This document shows positions 1-6,198 of a stretch of 9,717 nt of DNA, in pieces. The DNA lies in NCBI GenBank assembly GCA_002388885.1, contig DGNI01000043.1, positions 1 through 9,717 of the forward strand. The letters run 5' to 3'. Source of the stretch: Parvularculaceae bacterium UBA4496. GTDB taxonomy: Bacteria; Pseudomonadota; Alphaproteobacteria; Caulobacterales; Parvularculaceae. Under the pieces are notes generated by a model. That model worked only from the letters and a program-made list of their open reading frames with translations. It was not told the origin of the DNA and made no database searches. Each line of letters opens with the position of its first letter. Positions within the stretch are counted from its first letter, which is position 1. The position numbers were made by a program, and so were the translations under genes.

Positions 1-44
1 AACGGACATCATCCGGTAGCGCCCGGGGATAAGGTGTCGTTACA
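1..44 (+). other. 3' end of an upstream gene (unidentified) and flgK leader
   Basis: Two readings are possible. Frame 2 ends ...TDIIR with a TAG at 17-19, leaving a 25-nt leader that contains GGGGATAAGG before flgK. Frame 1 stays open to a TGA at 46-48, which would overlap the flgK start as ATGA; it reads NGHHPVAPGDKVSLQ. In alphaproteobacteria the hook gene flgE often precedes flgK, and a short hook-type C-terminus would suit the first reading. The visible residues are too few to identify the gene. Confidence 0.3.
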
Positions 45-1514
45 ATGACAATCTCTCAGGCGCTCTTGAATGCAACGTCCGGCCTCGCAGCCGCATCGCG
101 GCGGGCCGGCGTTACGTCCAACAATATCGCCAATGCCCTGACCGAAGGCTACAGCCGCCGCGACGTCGGACTGACCGAACGCGTGACAGCGGGCGTCGGC
201 GCCGGCGTTGAGGTTTCAGGGATTTCGCGCACGACCAATCCGGCGATTACCTATGAGCGCCGGCTTGCCGATACGCAATTTGCTTTCGACAGTGCTACGG
301 CGGGCGCGCTTTCAAAAATAACCGGCCTCCTCGGCGGACCGGAAGATCCGAATGCGCTCTTCCAGAAATACGCCAACTTTGAGTCTGCGCTCAGAAGCCT
401 TGCAGAGACACCGGACAGCGGCACGCTGCAACAACAGGTTCTTACAGCCGCGAGAGACCTCGCAGCGACATTCAACCACCTGTCCGACGCCTATCAGAGA
501 ATTCGTACCGACGCCGATGCGGAAATCAACAATCGGGTCAATGCCGTCAACGAGGCGTTGCAGCAGATTGAAGACCTCAACAACGCCATCAGCCGCGGCG
601 TTGCGGGCGGCGCGGATGTCTCCGCGCTTCAGGACCAGCGCCAGCAACTCATCGACATGGTCAATGAGAATATTCCCGTACGCGAATTGCAGCGCGACAA
701 CGGCAAGGTTGACCTGATGACGCCGGAGGGCGTGTTTCTGCTTGCCGGCACGGCCCGCACGGTTGAGTTTACCCAATCTCCTGTCATTACGCCCGGCAGC
801 GTTTACGATAACGGCGCTGGTTCGCTTTCCGGTCTTTCCGTAGACGGAACAGACATCACCCCCTTCGGCTCCAGCAGTCAGGCGGCGAAAGGCGGCGCTC
901 TCGCCGGCCTCTTCAACGTGCGCGACAACGTCGTGCCGGAACAATCCGCGGCGCTCGACGCCCTCGCCTTCGACCTTGTCGGCCGTTTTCAGGACGCGTC
1001 CGTCGACACCACTCTCAATCCGGGCGATGCTGGCGTCTTTACCGATGGCGGCATCGCAGGGGATGTGTCGAACCTTACCGGTCTGGCCGGCCGTATCGAA
1101 ATCAACGCCGCCGTCGATCCGGCGCAGGGCGGCGAAGCCCGGCGCTTTCGCGACGGCGTCAACTCGGTCGCGCCGATGGCTGCAGGCTCCGACGCCTTTG
1201 TGCGCGCCATGATCTCCGCCATGTCGGACTCGCGGCCTTCTCATGCGTCGCTGCAATCGTCCGGCGATCTGAGCGCATCTGAAAGCGTGGCGCATTTGAC
1301 TTCCCTCGCCGGCGGCAAACATGCAACTGCAGTCGGTCGGGCGAGCGCTTCTGAAATCATGGCGCAGGGACTTCGCGAAGCAGAAACGCTCGAAACCGGC
1401 GTCGATACGGACCGCGAGCTTCAGAACCTCCTCGTCATCGAACAGGCCTACGCCGCCAATGCGCGCGTCCTGCAAACGCTCGATCAGATGATCCAGCGGC
1501 TGATGGAGCTCTAA
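45..1514 (+). CDS. flgK: Flagellar hook-associated protein 1 (FlgK, hook-filament junction)
   Basis: FlgK forms the first of the two junction rings between the flagellar hook and filament and is secreted through the flagellar type III export system. The 489-residue product is of normal length for an alphaproteobacterial FlgK. It starts with the rod/hook-family N-terminal helix carrying SNNIANALTEGYSR (residues 25-38). It ends with the matching C-terminal helix (about 460-489: NLLVIEQAYAANARVLQTLD), the pair that forms the D0 coiled coil of axial proteins. The middle is variable, as expected, and there is no signal peptide, in keeping with type III export. The start is the first ATG of the frame; an AAGG at 29-32 is a rather distant ribosome binding site, so coupling to the upstream gene is possible. 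flgL follows after 3 nt, which indicates one transcript. Confidence 0.95.
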   Translation: MTISQALLNATSGLAAASRRAGVTSNNIANALTEGYSRRDVGLTERVTAGVGAGVEVSGISRTTNPAITYERRLADTQFAFDSATAGALSKITGLLGGPEDPNALFQKYANFESALRSLAETPDSGTLQQQVLTAARDLAATFNHLSDAYQRIRTDADAEINNRVNAVNEALQQIEDLNNAISRGVAGGADVSALQDQRQQLIDMVNENIPVRELQRDNGKVDLMTPEGVFLLAGTARTVEFTQSPVITPGSVYDNGAGSLSGLSVDGTDITPFGSSSQAAKGGALAGLFNVRDNVVPEQSAALDALAFDLVGRFQDASVDTTLNPGDAGVFTDGGIAGDVSNLTGLAGRIEINAAVDPAQGGEARRFRDGVNSVAPMAAGSDAFVRAMISAMSDSRPSHASLQSSGDLSASESVAHLTSLAGGKHATAVGRASASEIMAQGLREAETLETGVDTDRELQNLLVIEQAYAANARVLQTLDQMIQRLMEL

Positions 1515-1517
1515 CAA

Positions 1518-2516
1518 ATGGCCTCCTACGGTTTTCCGACATTGCTTCAATACAGCCGGCTCAATTCCGCTATCGGCGACATCAAACAGCGCAGCGAGCA
1601 GACCCGCGTTGAACTCGTCACCGGGCGCATTGCTGATCTGAATGCCGAACTCGCCGGCTCGATCGGCGACGCGCAGTTGTTGCGCAAGGCGATCGACGAC
1701 ATTTCCAATACACAAACAGCGATCACCCGCGCGCTTGGCCGCGCGCAGGCCTCCCAGCTTTCGCTCGCCCGCGCCAGCGACGGCACGACGGAGCTTGGCG
1801 CAAACCTTCTCGACGCAGTAAACCGCCGCGACGAAAACGCCATCAACATTTCCGGCACGCAGGCGCGCCTGCAACTCGACGCAGCGGTCACCGCGCTCAA
1901 CCAGCGTTATGAGGGCCGCGCCCTCTTTTCCGGTGACGCCGTGCAGACCAATCCGCTCGCGGACGCTGAGACGCTCCTCACCGACATTCGCGCGATTTTC
2001 GCCGGCGCCGCAGACGCCGCGCAGCTCGAAGCTGATCTTGACGCCTATTTCAATGCGCCGGGCGGCGGTTTCGAAACCAATATCTACCAGGGCGGCGCCG
2101 GTCTTGCCGCGCGCACGGAAGTCTCCAACGGCGAGCTCGTCAATTACAGCGCCAAGGCGGACGAACAGCCTGTACGCGATCTCCTGCGCAATCTTTCGAC
2201 GCTCATCGTCGCCGAGGAAGAAACCACATTCACTGACCGCGACGCGGCACTTTCAATGGCGGCCACGGGCCTCATCGAAGCCGGCAACGACATCGCCGAA
2301 GTCCGTTCGCGCATCGGCGCCGCAGAAGAACGCATGGTCCTCGCCCAGGCCCGCCTCGATGCCGAATACACAGCCCTTGGCGAAACCTATAACGAACGCA
2401 CCGCGCGCGATCCTTACGAGGCTGCGACGCTCCTGCAGCAGCTCGAGTCGCAGTTGCAGGCGTCATACCTTCTCACGGCGCGTATTTCCCGTTTAACCCT
2501 TGCAAATTACATATAA
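1518..2516 (+). CDS. flgL: Flagellar hook-associated protein 3 (FlgL, hook-filament junction)
   Basis: FlgL is the second hook-filament junction protein and sits between FlgK and the flagellin filament. The 332-residue product has the flagellin-like ends typical of FlgL. The N-terminal helix (residues about 8-40, YSRLNSAIGDIKQRSEQTR onward) is matched by a C-terminal helix (about 291-332, with NERTARDPYEAATLLQQLE) ending in the SRLTLANYI tail. The central part is a variable surface domain. The ATG lies 3 nt after the flgK stop, and GGAG at 1504-1507 inside the flgK end serves as the ribosome binding site. This gives translational coupling and roughly equal amounts of the two junction proteins. 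flgI starts 5 nt after its stop. Confidence 0.93.
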   Translation: MASYGFPTLLQYSRLNSAIGDIKQRSEQTRVELVTGRIADLNAELAGSIGDAQLLRKAIDDISNTQTAITRALGRAQASQLSLARASDGTTELGANLLDAVNRRDENAINISGTQARLQLDAAVTALNQRYEGRALFSGDAVQTNPLADAETLLTDIRAIFAGAADAAQLEADLDAYFNAPGGGFETNIYQGGAGLAARTEVSNGELVNYSAKADEQPVRDLLRNLSTLIVAEEETTFTDRDAALSMAATGLIEAGNDIAEVRSRIGAAEERMVLAQARLDAEYTALGETYNERTARDPYEAATLLQQLESQLQASYLLTARISRLTLANYI

Positions 2517-2521
2517 TCATC

Positions 2522-3637
2522 ATGTTTGACCGTTTGAAAATCTTTCTCACCGCCGCCCTTACCGGCTTTGTCTTCTGCGCCGACGCCGCCCATGCGGATG
2601 TGCGCCTTAAAGACATCGTCAATGTCGAAGGCGTCCGCGGCAACGACCTCGTCGGTTACGGCCTGATCGTCGGCCTTGACGGCACGGGCGACGGCGTCAG
2701 GAATTCTCCCTACACGGAAGAGGCGCTGTCGAGCCTGCTTGAGCGTCTCGGCGTCAATGTTCAGGGCGAGGATTTTCGCCCGCGCAACGTCGCAGCCGTC
2801 GTCGTCACCGCGACCCTGCCGCCCTTCTCGCGCGCCGGTTCGCAAATCGACGTCACCGTCTCCGCCATCGGCGACGCCAGCAATCTGCTTGGCGGCACTT
2901 TGATCATGACGCCGCTCCACGCGGCGGACGGCGAGGTTTATGCGGTCGCACAAGGCCCGGTGCTCGCCAGCGGCTTTTCCGCCGAAGGCGACGGCGCTTC
3001 GGTCACATTTGGCGCGCCGACCTCGGGCTCGATCCCGCAAGGTGCGCGTATCGAACGTGAAATCGATTTCGATTTCTCCTCGATGCAGAGCCTGCGCCTC
3101 GCGCTGCGTTCGCCGGATTTCACCACGGCAACCCGCATTGAAAGCGTCATCAACGGCGCCTTCGGCCAGAATATCGCCACGGTCCTCGACCCGGGCACGG
3201 TAGAGGTCGCCATGGCCGGCGCGCCCCTGAAACCCGTTCATCTGCTCGGCCGGATTGAAAACCTGCGCATCACGCCGGAACAGAAAGCGCGGATCGTCAT
3301 CGACCAGAAATCCGGCACCGTCGTACTCGGCGCGGACGTCAGGATTTCCCGCTTTGCGGTGACGCAGGGCAACCTCACCATCACCGTGCGCGAAACGCCG
3401 GTGGTCTCGCAGCCCAATCCGTTCTCGCGCAATGGCGAGACCATCGTGCTGCCGGACACCTCCATCACGGTCAATCAGCAGACGGAACGGCGCATCGGCA
3501 TCGTCGAGGAGAACGTCGCCCTTTCCGACCTGATCGAAGGCCTCAACGCCCTCGGCGTCGGCCCGCGCGAACTCATCGACATCCTGAAGTCGGTCAAGGC
3601 CGCCGGCGCGCTCCACGCCGAACTGGTGTTGATGTAA
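2522..3637 (+). CDS. flgI: Flagellar P-ring protein FlgI
   Basis: FlgI assembles the periplasmic P ring, the peptidoglycan bushing around the flagellar rod. The 371-residue product begins with a Sec signal peptide: positive residues at 4 and 6, a hydrophobic stretch about 7-20, and probable cleavage after AHA at residue 25. The mature start DVRLKDIVNVEGVRGNDLVGYGLIVGLDGTGD is highly typical of the family. The C-terminus (GVGPRELIDILKSVKAAGALHAELVLM) is also diagnostic. Length is normal. The gene is third in the flgK-flgL-flgI unit. No purine-rich Shine-Dalgarno sequence lies before the ATG; the upstream bases are AT-rich and include TATAAT at 2512-2517 across the flgL stop. Translation is therefore probably coupled to flgL termination, or possibly starts on a leaderless transcript. 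Confidence 0.96.
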   Translation: MFDRLKIFLTAALTGFVFCADAAHADVRLKDIVNVEGVRGNDLVGYGLIVGLDGTGDGVRNSPYTEEALSSLLERLGVNVQGEDFRPRNVAAVVVTATLPPFSRAGSQIDVTVSAIGDASNLLGGTLIMTPLHAADGEVYAVAQGPVLASGFSAEGDGASVTFGAPTSGSIPQGARIEREIDFDFSSMQSLRLALRSPDFTTATRIESVINGAFGQNIATVLDPGTVEVAMAGAPLKPVHLLGRIENLRITPEQKARIVIDQKSGTVVLGADVRISRFAVTQGNLTITVRETPVVSQPNPFSRNGETIVLPDTSITVNQQTERRIGIVEENVALSDLIEGLNALGVGPRELIDILKSVKAAGALHAELVLM

Positions 3638-3659
3638 CTCCACGTTTCTTTCCTGCCTA

Positions 3660-3779
3660 CCGCACATCCCGGCCGTCCTTCGAGACGCCCAAATGACTTC
3701 ATCCTGAGGGCATGCGAAGCACGCGTCGCGTAGGGCAAAGTCATTTGGGCTCCTCAGGATGAAGAGCCGGGATGTGCGG
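3660..3779. repeat. 120-bp intergenic palindromic element with non-nested inner arms
   Basis: This element starts 22 nt after the flgI stop. The outer arms are perfect 14-mers: CCGCACATCCCGGC at 3660-3673 and its complement at 3766-3779. Two further perfect 13-bp pairs lie inside: GCCCAAATGACTT (3687-3699) with 3738-3750, and CTTCATCCTGAGG (3697-3709) with 3752-3764. The order is B-C then B'-C', not C'-B', so the two inner stems exclude each other or would form a pseudoknot. Motifs such as CCTTCGAGACGC and CATCCTGAGG resemble dispersed alphaproteobacterial intergenic repeats as I recall them. It could act as a transcript end or 3' stabiliser for flgKLI. Family membership cannot be tested here. 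Confidence 0.8.
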
Positions 3780-3782
3780 GAT

Positions 3783-3814
3783 GAAACAGATTTCTCACCG
3801 CCAAGGTCTGTTTC
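3783..3814. terminator. Possible weak terminator hairpin after flgKLI
   Basis: GAAACAGA at 3783-3790 pairs perfectly with TCTGTTTC at 3807-3814 across a 16-nt loop. Two wobble pairs and one A-T pair could extend the stem inward. It is followed by a moderately T-rich stretch (GTTATTCTCATTTTG). The stem is AT-rich and the loop long, so it is at best a weak intrinsic terminator behind the 120-bp palindrome. Confidence 0.35.
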
Positions 3815-3826
3815 GTTATTCTCATT

Positions 3827-3920
3827 TTGTACAACTCCAAATCTCTCCGCTGATTGAACCCGCATGCTGCAAGGGCTGCAGCCGATTGTTGTGCAACTTT
3901 GCCCGACCGAGTTGTGCAAC
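3827..3920. promoter_or_regulatory. Three copies of TTGTRCAAC (possible operator cluster)
   Basis: The nonamer TTGT(A/G)CAAC occurs at 3827-3835 (TTGTACAAC, whose first eight bases are a perfect palindrome), 3889-3897 and 3912-3920. The last two share the 10-mer GTTGTGCAAC and lie 23 bp apart, about two helical turns, on the same face of the helix. Three copies within 94 bp look more than accidental. The binding protein is unknown and no promoter is evident next to them. Confidence 0.35.
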
Positions 3921-4047
3921 ATTTCAGTCATTCCAAACCTTATCCGTTCGCCAGGCGCCGCTTCGAGGGCCGGCTGACTGCTGGCGCGTCATCTGCCCGT
4001 TTTGCACGGCGCCAAAGTCGCAAATACAATTTCACGCAGCATCATAA

Positions 4048-4131
4048 GGGCGCCGGAGAACCCCGTGGATATCTATCCACCATGTTTTTTTTCGTGGTAT
4101 CATGAACGGCGCCCGCCTGTTTTGAGGGCGG
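4048..4131. repeat. Nested inverted repeats with internal hairpin and T8 run
   Basis: The outer arms GGGCGCCG (4048-4055) and CGGCGCCC (4107-4114) are perfectly complementary. They enclose GTGGAT-ATCT-ATCCAC at 4065-4080, a 6-bp stem with a 4-nt loop (7-bp arms if read as DNA). A T8 run follows at 4085-4092. A third short stem, CCGCC (4113-4117) with GGCGG (4127-4131), overlaps the right outer arm. This could be an intrinsic terminator on the plus strand, a structured RNA, or a decayed palindromic repeat; the gap between stem and T run weakens the terminator reading. Confidence 0.4.
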
Positions 4132-4163
4132 TATTTCTCGTTACGGATGAAATGAACTATTCA

Positions 4164-4182
4164 CCTCCCCCTTGTGGGGAGG
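4164..4182. repeat. Short GC-rich hairpin CCTCCCC-N5-GGGGAGG
   Basis: A perfect 7-bp stem (CCTCCCC 4164-4170, GGGGAGG 4176-4182) has a 5-nt loop CTTGT. Hairpins of this composition are common as dispersed intergenic elements in alphaproteobacterial genomes (from memory). No T tract follows, so it is not called a terminator. Confidence 0.5.
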
Positions 4183-4272
4183 CGAAACTTTCACCCGCAT
4201 CCGGCCATCTCGGGCTTGATTCAAACAATGGGCGTTTTGAACGGTCCGATATAACTTATCTGGATTGGAGTT

Positions 4273-4872
4273 GTGCTGGCGACTTTGCATGCGATGCAGT
4301 ATCTTTCTTACGTGAGAAGGAAATTGCAAAGAACCAGTAATGTACGCCGGCTCCGACCATATCGGCGTCGGGCCGTCAAAATTGCAAAATCAGCACGCAG
4401 CAAGACTGTACGCTTTGTTCGAAAGCAGCTTCGTAGGCTTAAGTATGCGGTCACTGCAGTTGCCTGGGCGGCATTGTTTTTCGCCGCATATCTTGGAAAT
4501 GACTACCGAAAAGCAATTTTCCCGTCGGGAGACTTCGAGGGGCGGGTCGTTAGAATCGTCGACGGGGATACGCTCGTCATTAGCGGAATTGAACCTCGCA
4601 TTCGGCTCTGGGGCGTCGATGCGCCGGAGCTCGGTTCACCCGCCGGCGCCGACGCCACAAACGCATTGAAAAAAATCGCTTATGGAAAACTGTTGAGGTG
4701 CGAATGGATTACCGTGGATCGTTTCGACCGTGTTGTTGCTCGCTGCTACTTGGATGACGATAGAAACCTCGATCAGCTCATGATTGAAAGCGGCACAGCG
4801 CGAGAATTCGTTCGATATACTGGCGGCTATTACGCTATTCGCGCTTTGCAAAAAAAGTTTGAGCCTGAATAG
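4273..4872 (+). CDS. Membrane-anchored thermonuclease-family (SNase-like) protein
   Basis: This is a staphylococcal-nuclease-fold protein, predicted to cleave phosphodiester bonds in DNA or RNA with Ca2+. In the 199-residue reading, residues 15-57 hold 20 Arg/Lys and no Asp or Glu. One hydrophobic segment follows (about 58-75), then the nuclease domain (about 87-185). Catalytic positions seem kept: VDGDT (96-100), RLWGVDAPE (111-119) and R153 in VDRFDRVVA, where the usual Gly of D-x-Y-G-R is Asp. The positive-inside rule puts the basic tail in the cytoplasm and the nuclease in the periplasm. The start is uncertain. The GTG at 4273 has GGAG only 2 nt upstream, and the ATG at 4294 has no clear ribosome binding site; an in-frame stop lies at 4252-4254. 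The gene is AT-richer than the flagellar genes, which suggests transfer. It converges with the methyltransferase across a terminator. Confidence 0.82.
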   Translation: MLATLHAMQYLSYVRRKLQRTSNVRRLRPYRRRAVKIAKSARSKTVRFVRKQLRRLKYAVTAVAWAALFFAAYLGNDYRKAIFPSGDFEGRVVRIVDGDTLVISGIEPRIRLWGVDAPELGSPAGADATNALKKIAYGKLLRCEWITVDRFDRVVARCYLDDDRNLDQLMIESGTAREFVRYTGGYYAIRALQKKFEPE

Positions 4873-4888
4873 CGTTCATTCTGAGGTC

Positions 4889-4903
4889 CCGGAGTTGATC
4901 CGG
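4889..4903. repeat. Short CCGGA-N5-TCCGG palindrome
   Basis: CCGGA (4889-4893) and TCCGG (4899-4903) flank GTTGA. The surrounding bases resemble a decayed form of the CCCGGACTTGATCCGGG-type intergenic palindrome that I recall from alphaproteobacteria. It lies just after the nuclease stop, with no T tract. Confidence 0.3.
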
Positions 4904-4967
4904 AGCCAGTAGACACCAGGCTGCGCGGAGTCGTGAGTAGGCATCGACGTAACCGGAGTAAACCGGA

Positions 4968-4995
4968 AAAGAGCGGCCATTTTGAGCCGCTCTTT
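4968..4995. terminator. Bidirectional intrinsic terminator between nuclease and methyltransferase genes
   Basis: A perfect 10-bp stem, AAAGAGCGGC (4968-4977) with GCCGCTCTTT (4986-4995), closes an 8-nt loop. On the plus strand it runs into TTTGTT; on the minus strand the left arm gives TTT followed by TCC. It lies between two convergent genes, 95 nt after the nuclease stop and 46 nt after the methyltransferase stop, so it can end both transcripts. Confidence 0.82.
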
Positions 4996-5041
4996 GTTAC
5001 TTGTTCATATTCTTTAGCACCGCACCAGCACGCCGCCCGCC

Positions 5042-5989
5042 CTAGGCCGCGTTCCGGACATGCACATGACGGGACACGCACTGCACATGCCGGTGATCCG
5101 TGCCGCAACATCCGCCAACAACACGCAAGTTCGGCAACATGCCGATCATATCTTCGTGCAGCCGCCCAAACTCTTCTGGATTGCCTTCGTCGAGTTCTGT
5201 TGCAGCATCGAGTTCGGCATGGGAAAGCCGCGACGCGTTGGCTCTTATTCCGCCGATACGCCAGATCCACGCCTCCTGGCTTTTCAGGGCTTCGCTGAAA
5301 TGATCGGGGTGGGCGCAGTTCAGCATGTAGTAGAGCGGGGCATGTTGCGTGGCCGAGTCCACAGCATTGATAGCTTCACCGATGGTTTCGCCAGCAGGCA
5401 GTCGACCGTCGGTTTCAACTGTAAATGAAATGACAACAGGAATCCCCGCCTCATCAGTAGCGTTCGTGATGCCGATGGCTTCGCCCACATGGGTCATGGT
5501 GATGGCGGATATCATATCCACTTCTTTGTCTGCGAATATCTTGACTTGCGACGCATGTAGTTTTCGGGCCTGTTCGGGGCTCAATAACTGATCGGGCGCG
5601 TACCCGTCGCCAGCAGGACCGATCACGCCATTCACAAGAATGGGTGAAACGCGAGATTCCCATTTTTTGCGTATGTCGACAGCCAGATCCACGGCGTCAC
5701 GGCTCAGTACCAACAATTCATCTTCAGTGAGACCGAGTTTTTCGGCCCACGCTACGCTTCCGCGCCAGGTATTTGTATCTAGCACGTACCCAACGCCGAC
5801 GGATTCCGCCATTGCCAGAAAGCCGTCAAAATAGCGTTTCATAGCATCAACGGCGTCTTTATTATCCATCAGCGTAATCGCGGCAAATTCAGGGGCGTCA
5901 AAGCCGTCTTTGAAAAATAGCGACGTTTCGAAACCGCCGTCGGTCAAAAACGGCCGTTCCGCCGATAGCAATTGCTCGATGCGCGACAT
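5042..5989 (-). CDS. Homocysteine S-methyltransferase family protein
   Basis: This enzyme transfers a methyl group to a thiol, usually homocysteine, giving methionine. The donor may be S-methylmethionine, a betaine or S-adenosylmethionine; the sequence does not decide which. The 315-residue product is the right size for a single-domain cobalamin-independent enzyme and lacks the B12 and folate domains of MetH. Family features are the opening strand FLTDGGFETSL (14-24) and the zinc thiolate ligands, C225 in MLNC and C294-C295 in VVGGCCGTDHRH. The ATG at 5989 has AAGGAG 7 nt upstream, a strong ribosome binding site. It is divergent from a TetR regulator across a gap with three inverted repeats, so control by that regulator is likely. 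It ends at a shared terminator. Base composition and codon use differ from the flagellar genes. Family call is firm; substrate unknown. Confidence 0.9.
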   Translation of the reverse strand: MSRIEQLLSAERPFLTDGGFETSLFFKDGFDAPEFAAITLMDNKDAVDAMKRYFDGFLAMAESVGVGYVLDTNTWRGSVAWAEKLGLTEDELLVLSRDAVDLAVDIRKKWESRVSPILVNGVIGPAGDGYAPDQLLSPEQARKLHASQVKIFADKEVDMISAITMTHVGEAIGITNATDEAGIPVVISFTVETDGRLPAGETIGEAINAVDSATQHAPLYYMLNCAHPDHFSEALKSQEAWIWRIGGIRANASRLSHAELDAATELDEGNPEEFGRLHEDMIGMLPNLRVVGGCCGTDHRHVQCVSRHVHVRNAA

Positions 5990-6020
5990 GTTTGATCTCC
6001 TTTTCTTTACTTCGTTGCGG

Positions 6021-6036
6021 GCTCATATGAATGAGC
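6021..6036. promoter_or_regulatory. Candidate operator GCTCAT-N4-ATGAGC
   Basis: Perfect 6-bp inverted arms at 6021-6026 and 6031-6036 flank ATGA. The site lies 32-47 nt upstream of the methyltransferase ATG, where a repressor would block its promoter or early elongation. Its sequence differs from the GTAC-type site near the regulator gene, so if both are real they may bind different proteins. Confidence 0.35.
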
Positions 6037-6046
6037 TACATGCCCG

Positions 6047-6067
6047 GCACCAGTGAACACATGGTGC
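6047..6067. promoter_or_regulatory. Candidate operator GCACCA-N9-TGGTGC
   Basis: Arms GCACCA (6047-6052) and TGGTGC (6062-6067) are perfectly complementary. The 9-nt centre contains GTG-AA-CAC, so the palindrome continues to nine pairs per arm with one extra A. It lies 58-78 nt upstream of the methyltransferase start, a suitable place for an operator or activator site. Confidence 0.4.
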
Positions 6068-6090
6068 AGTCGAAAAACTCGATTTATGTG

Positions 6091-6120
6091 TTTAAAATCA
6101 TCTACTTGCGGCAATATAAA
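6091..6120 (+). promoter_or_regulatory. Candidate promoter of the TetR-family gene
   Basis: TTTAAA (6091-6096, 4 of 6 to TTGACA) and TATAAA (6115-6120, 5 of 6 to TATAAT) are 18 bp apart. Transcription would start near 6127, leaving a leader of about 70 nt that contains the GTAC palindrome and the ribosome binding site. The area is AT-rich, so chance matches are possible. Confidence 0.35.
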
Positions 6121-6162
6121 TTTGGTTTTAAGAAAACAGTGGGCAGAAACCGCACTGCAAGT

Positions 6163-6181
6163 ACTGTACTGCTGGTACAGT
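6163..6181. promoter_or_regulatory. Likely TetR-family operator ACTGTAC-N5-GTACAGT
   Basis: A perfect 7-bp inverted repeat with a 5-nt spacer (19 bp) matches the usual size of a TetR-family operator. A second palindrome, AGTAC-T-GTACT (6160-6170), overlaps its left arm, so GTAC occurs three times within 18 bp (6161, 6166, 6175). It ends 2 nt before the AAGGAGG of the regulator gene, as expected for autorepression. Confidence 0.65.
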
Positions 6182-6183
6182 TG

Positions 6184-6190
6184 AAGGAGG
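6184..6190 (+). promoter_or_regulatory. Strong ribosome binding site AAGGAGG deciding the TetR start
   Basis: A full AAGGAGG lies 8 nt before the ATG at 6199. It sets the start there rather than at the in-frame ATG at 6031, which would add 56 residues foreign to the family and place the palindrome inside the coding region. Confidence 0.85.
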
Positions 6191-6198
6191 CTCAGTCA

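Larger units (their letters stand above)
3780..4272. other. Gene-free intergenic stretch
   Basis: About 490 nt with no convincing coding sequence. Short open frames on both strands give cysteine- and serine-rich translations without family features, and they run through hairpins. The stretch contains a weak hairpin (3783-3814), three TTGTRCAAC motifs (3827-3920), a nested inverted repeat with an internal hairpin and T8 run (4048-4131) and a short GC-rich hairpin (4164-4182). These are listed separately. No convincing promoter for the downstream nuclease gene was found. Confidence 0.6.

Noticed and set aside
312..1874. A 520-codon open frame on the minus strand across flgK and flgL
   Set aside because: It lies antisense to two clear flagellar genes. 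Its Arg/Gly/Ala/Val-rich translation has no family features, a common artefact of codon bias in GC-rich DNA.
3660..3779. The palindromic element as the terminal repeats of an insertion sequence
   Set aside because: Only 120 bp in all, no transposase and no target duplication visible.
3827..3920. TTGTRCAAC copies as DnaA boxes or plasmid iterons
   Set aside because: They do not fit the TTATNCACA DnaA consensus, are unevenly spaced, and no replication gene is near.
2507..3931. A 474-codon open frame on the minus strand across flgI and the 120-bp palindrome
   Set aside because: It is antisense to the clear flgI, reads through the palindromic element, and its Asp/Arg/Gly-rich translation matches nothing recognisable.
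4002..4340. A 112-codon open frame on the plus strand upstream of the nuclease gene
   Set aside because: It runs through the nested hairpins and the CCTCCCC hairpin and into the nuclease gene in another frame. The translation looks like read-through of repeats.
6031..6198. A longer TetR protein starting at 6031
   Set aside because: The extra 56 residues are not TetR-like, and the full AAGGAGG before 6199 marks the real start.
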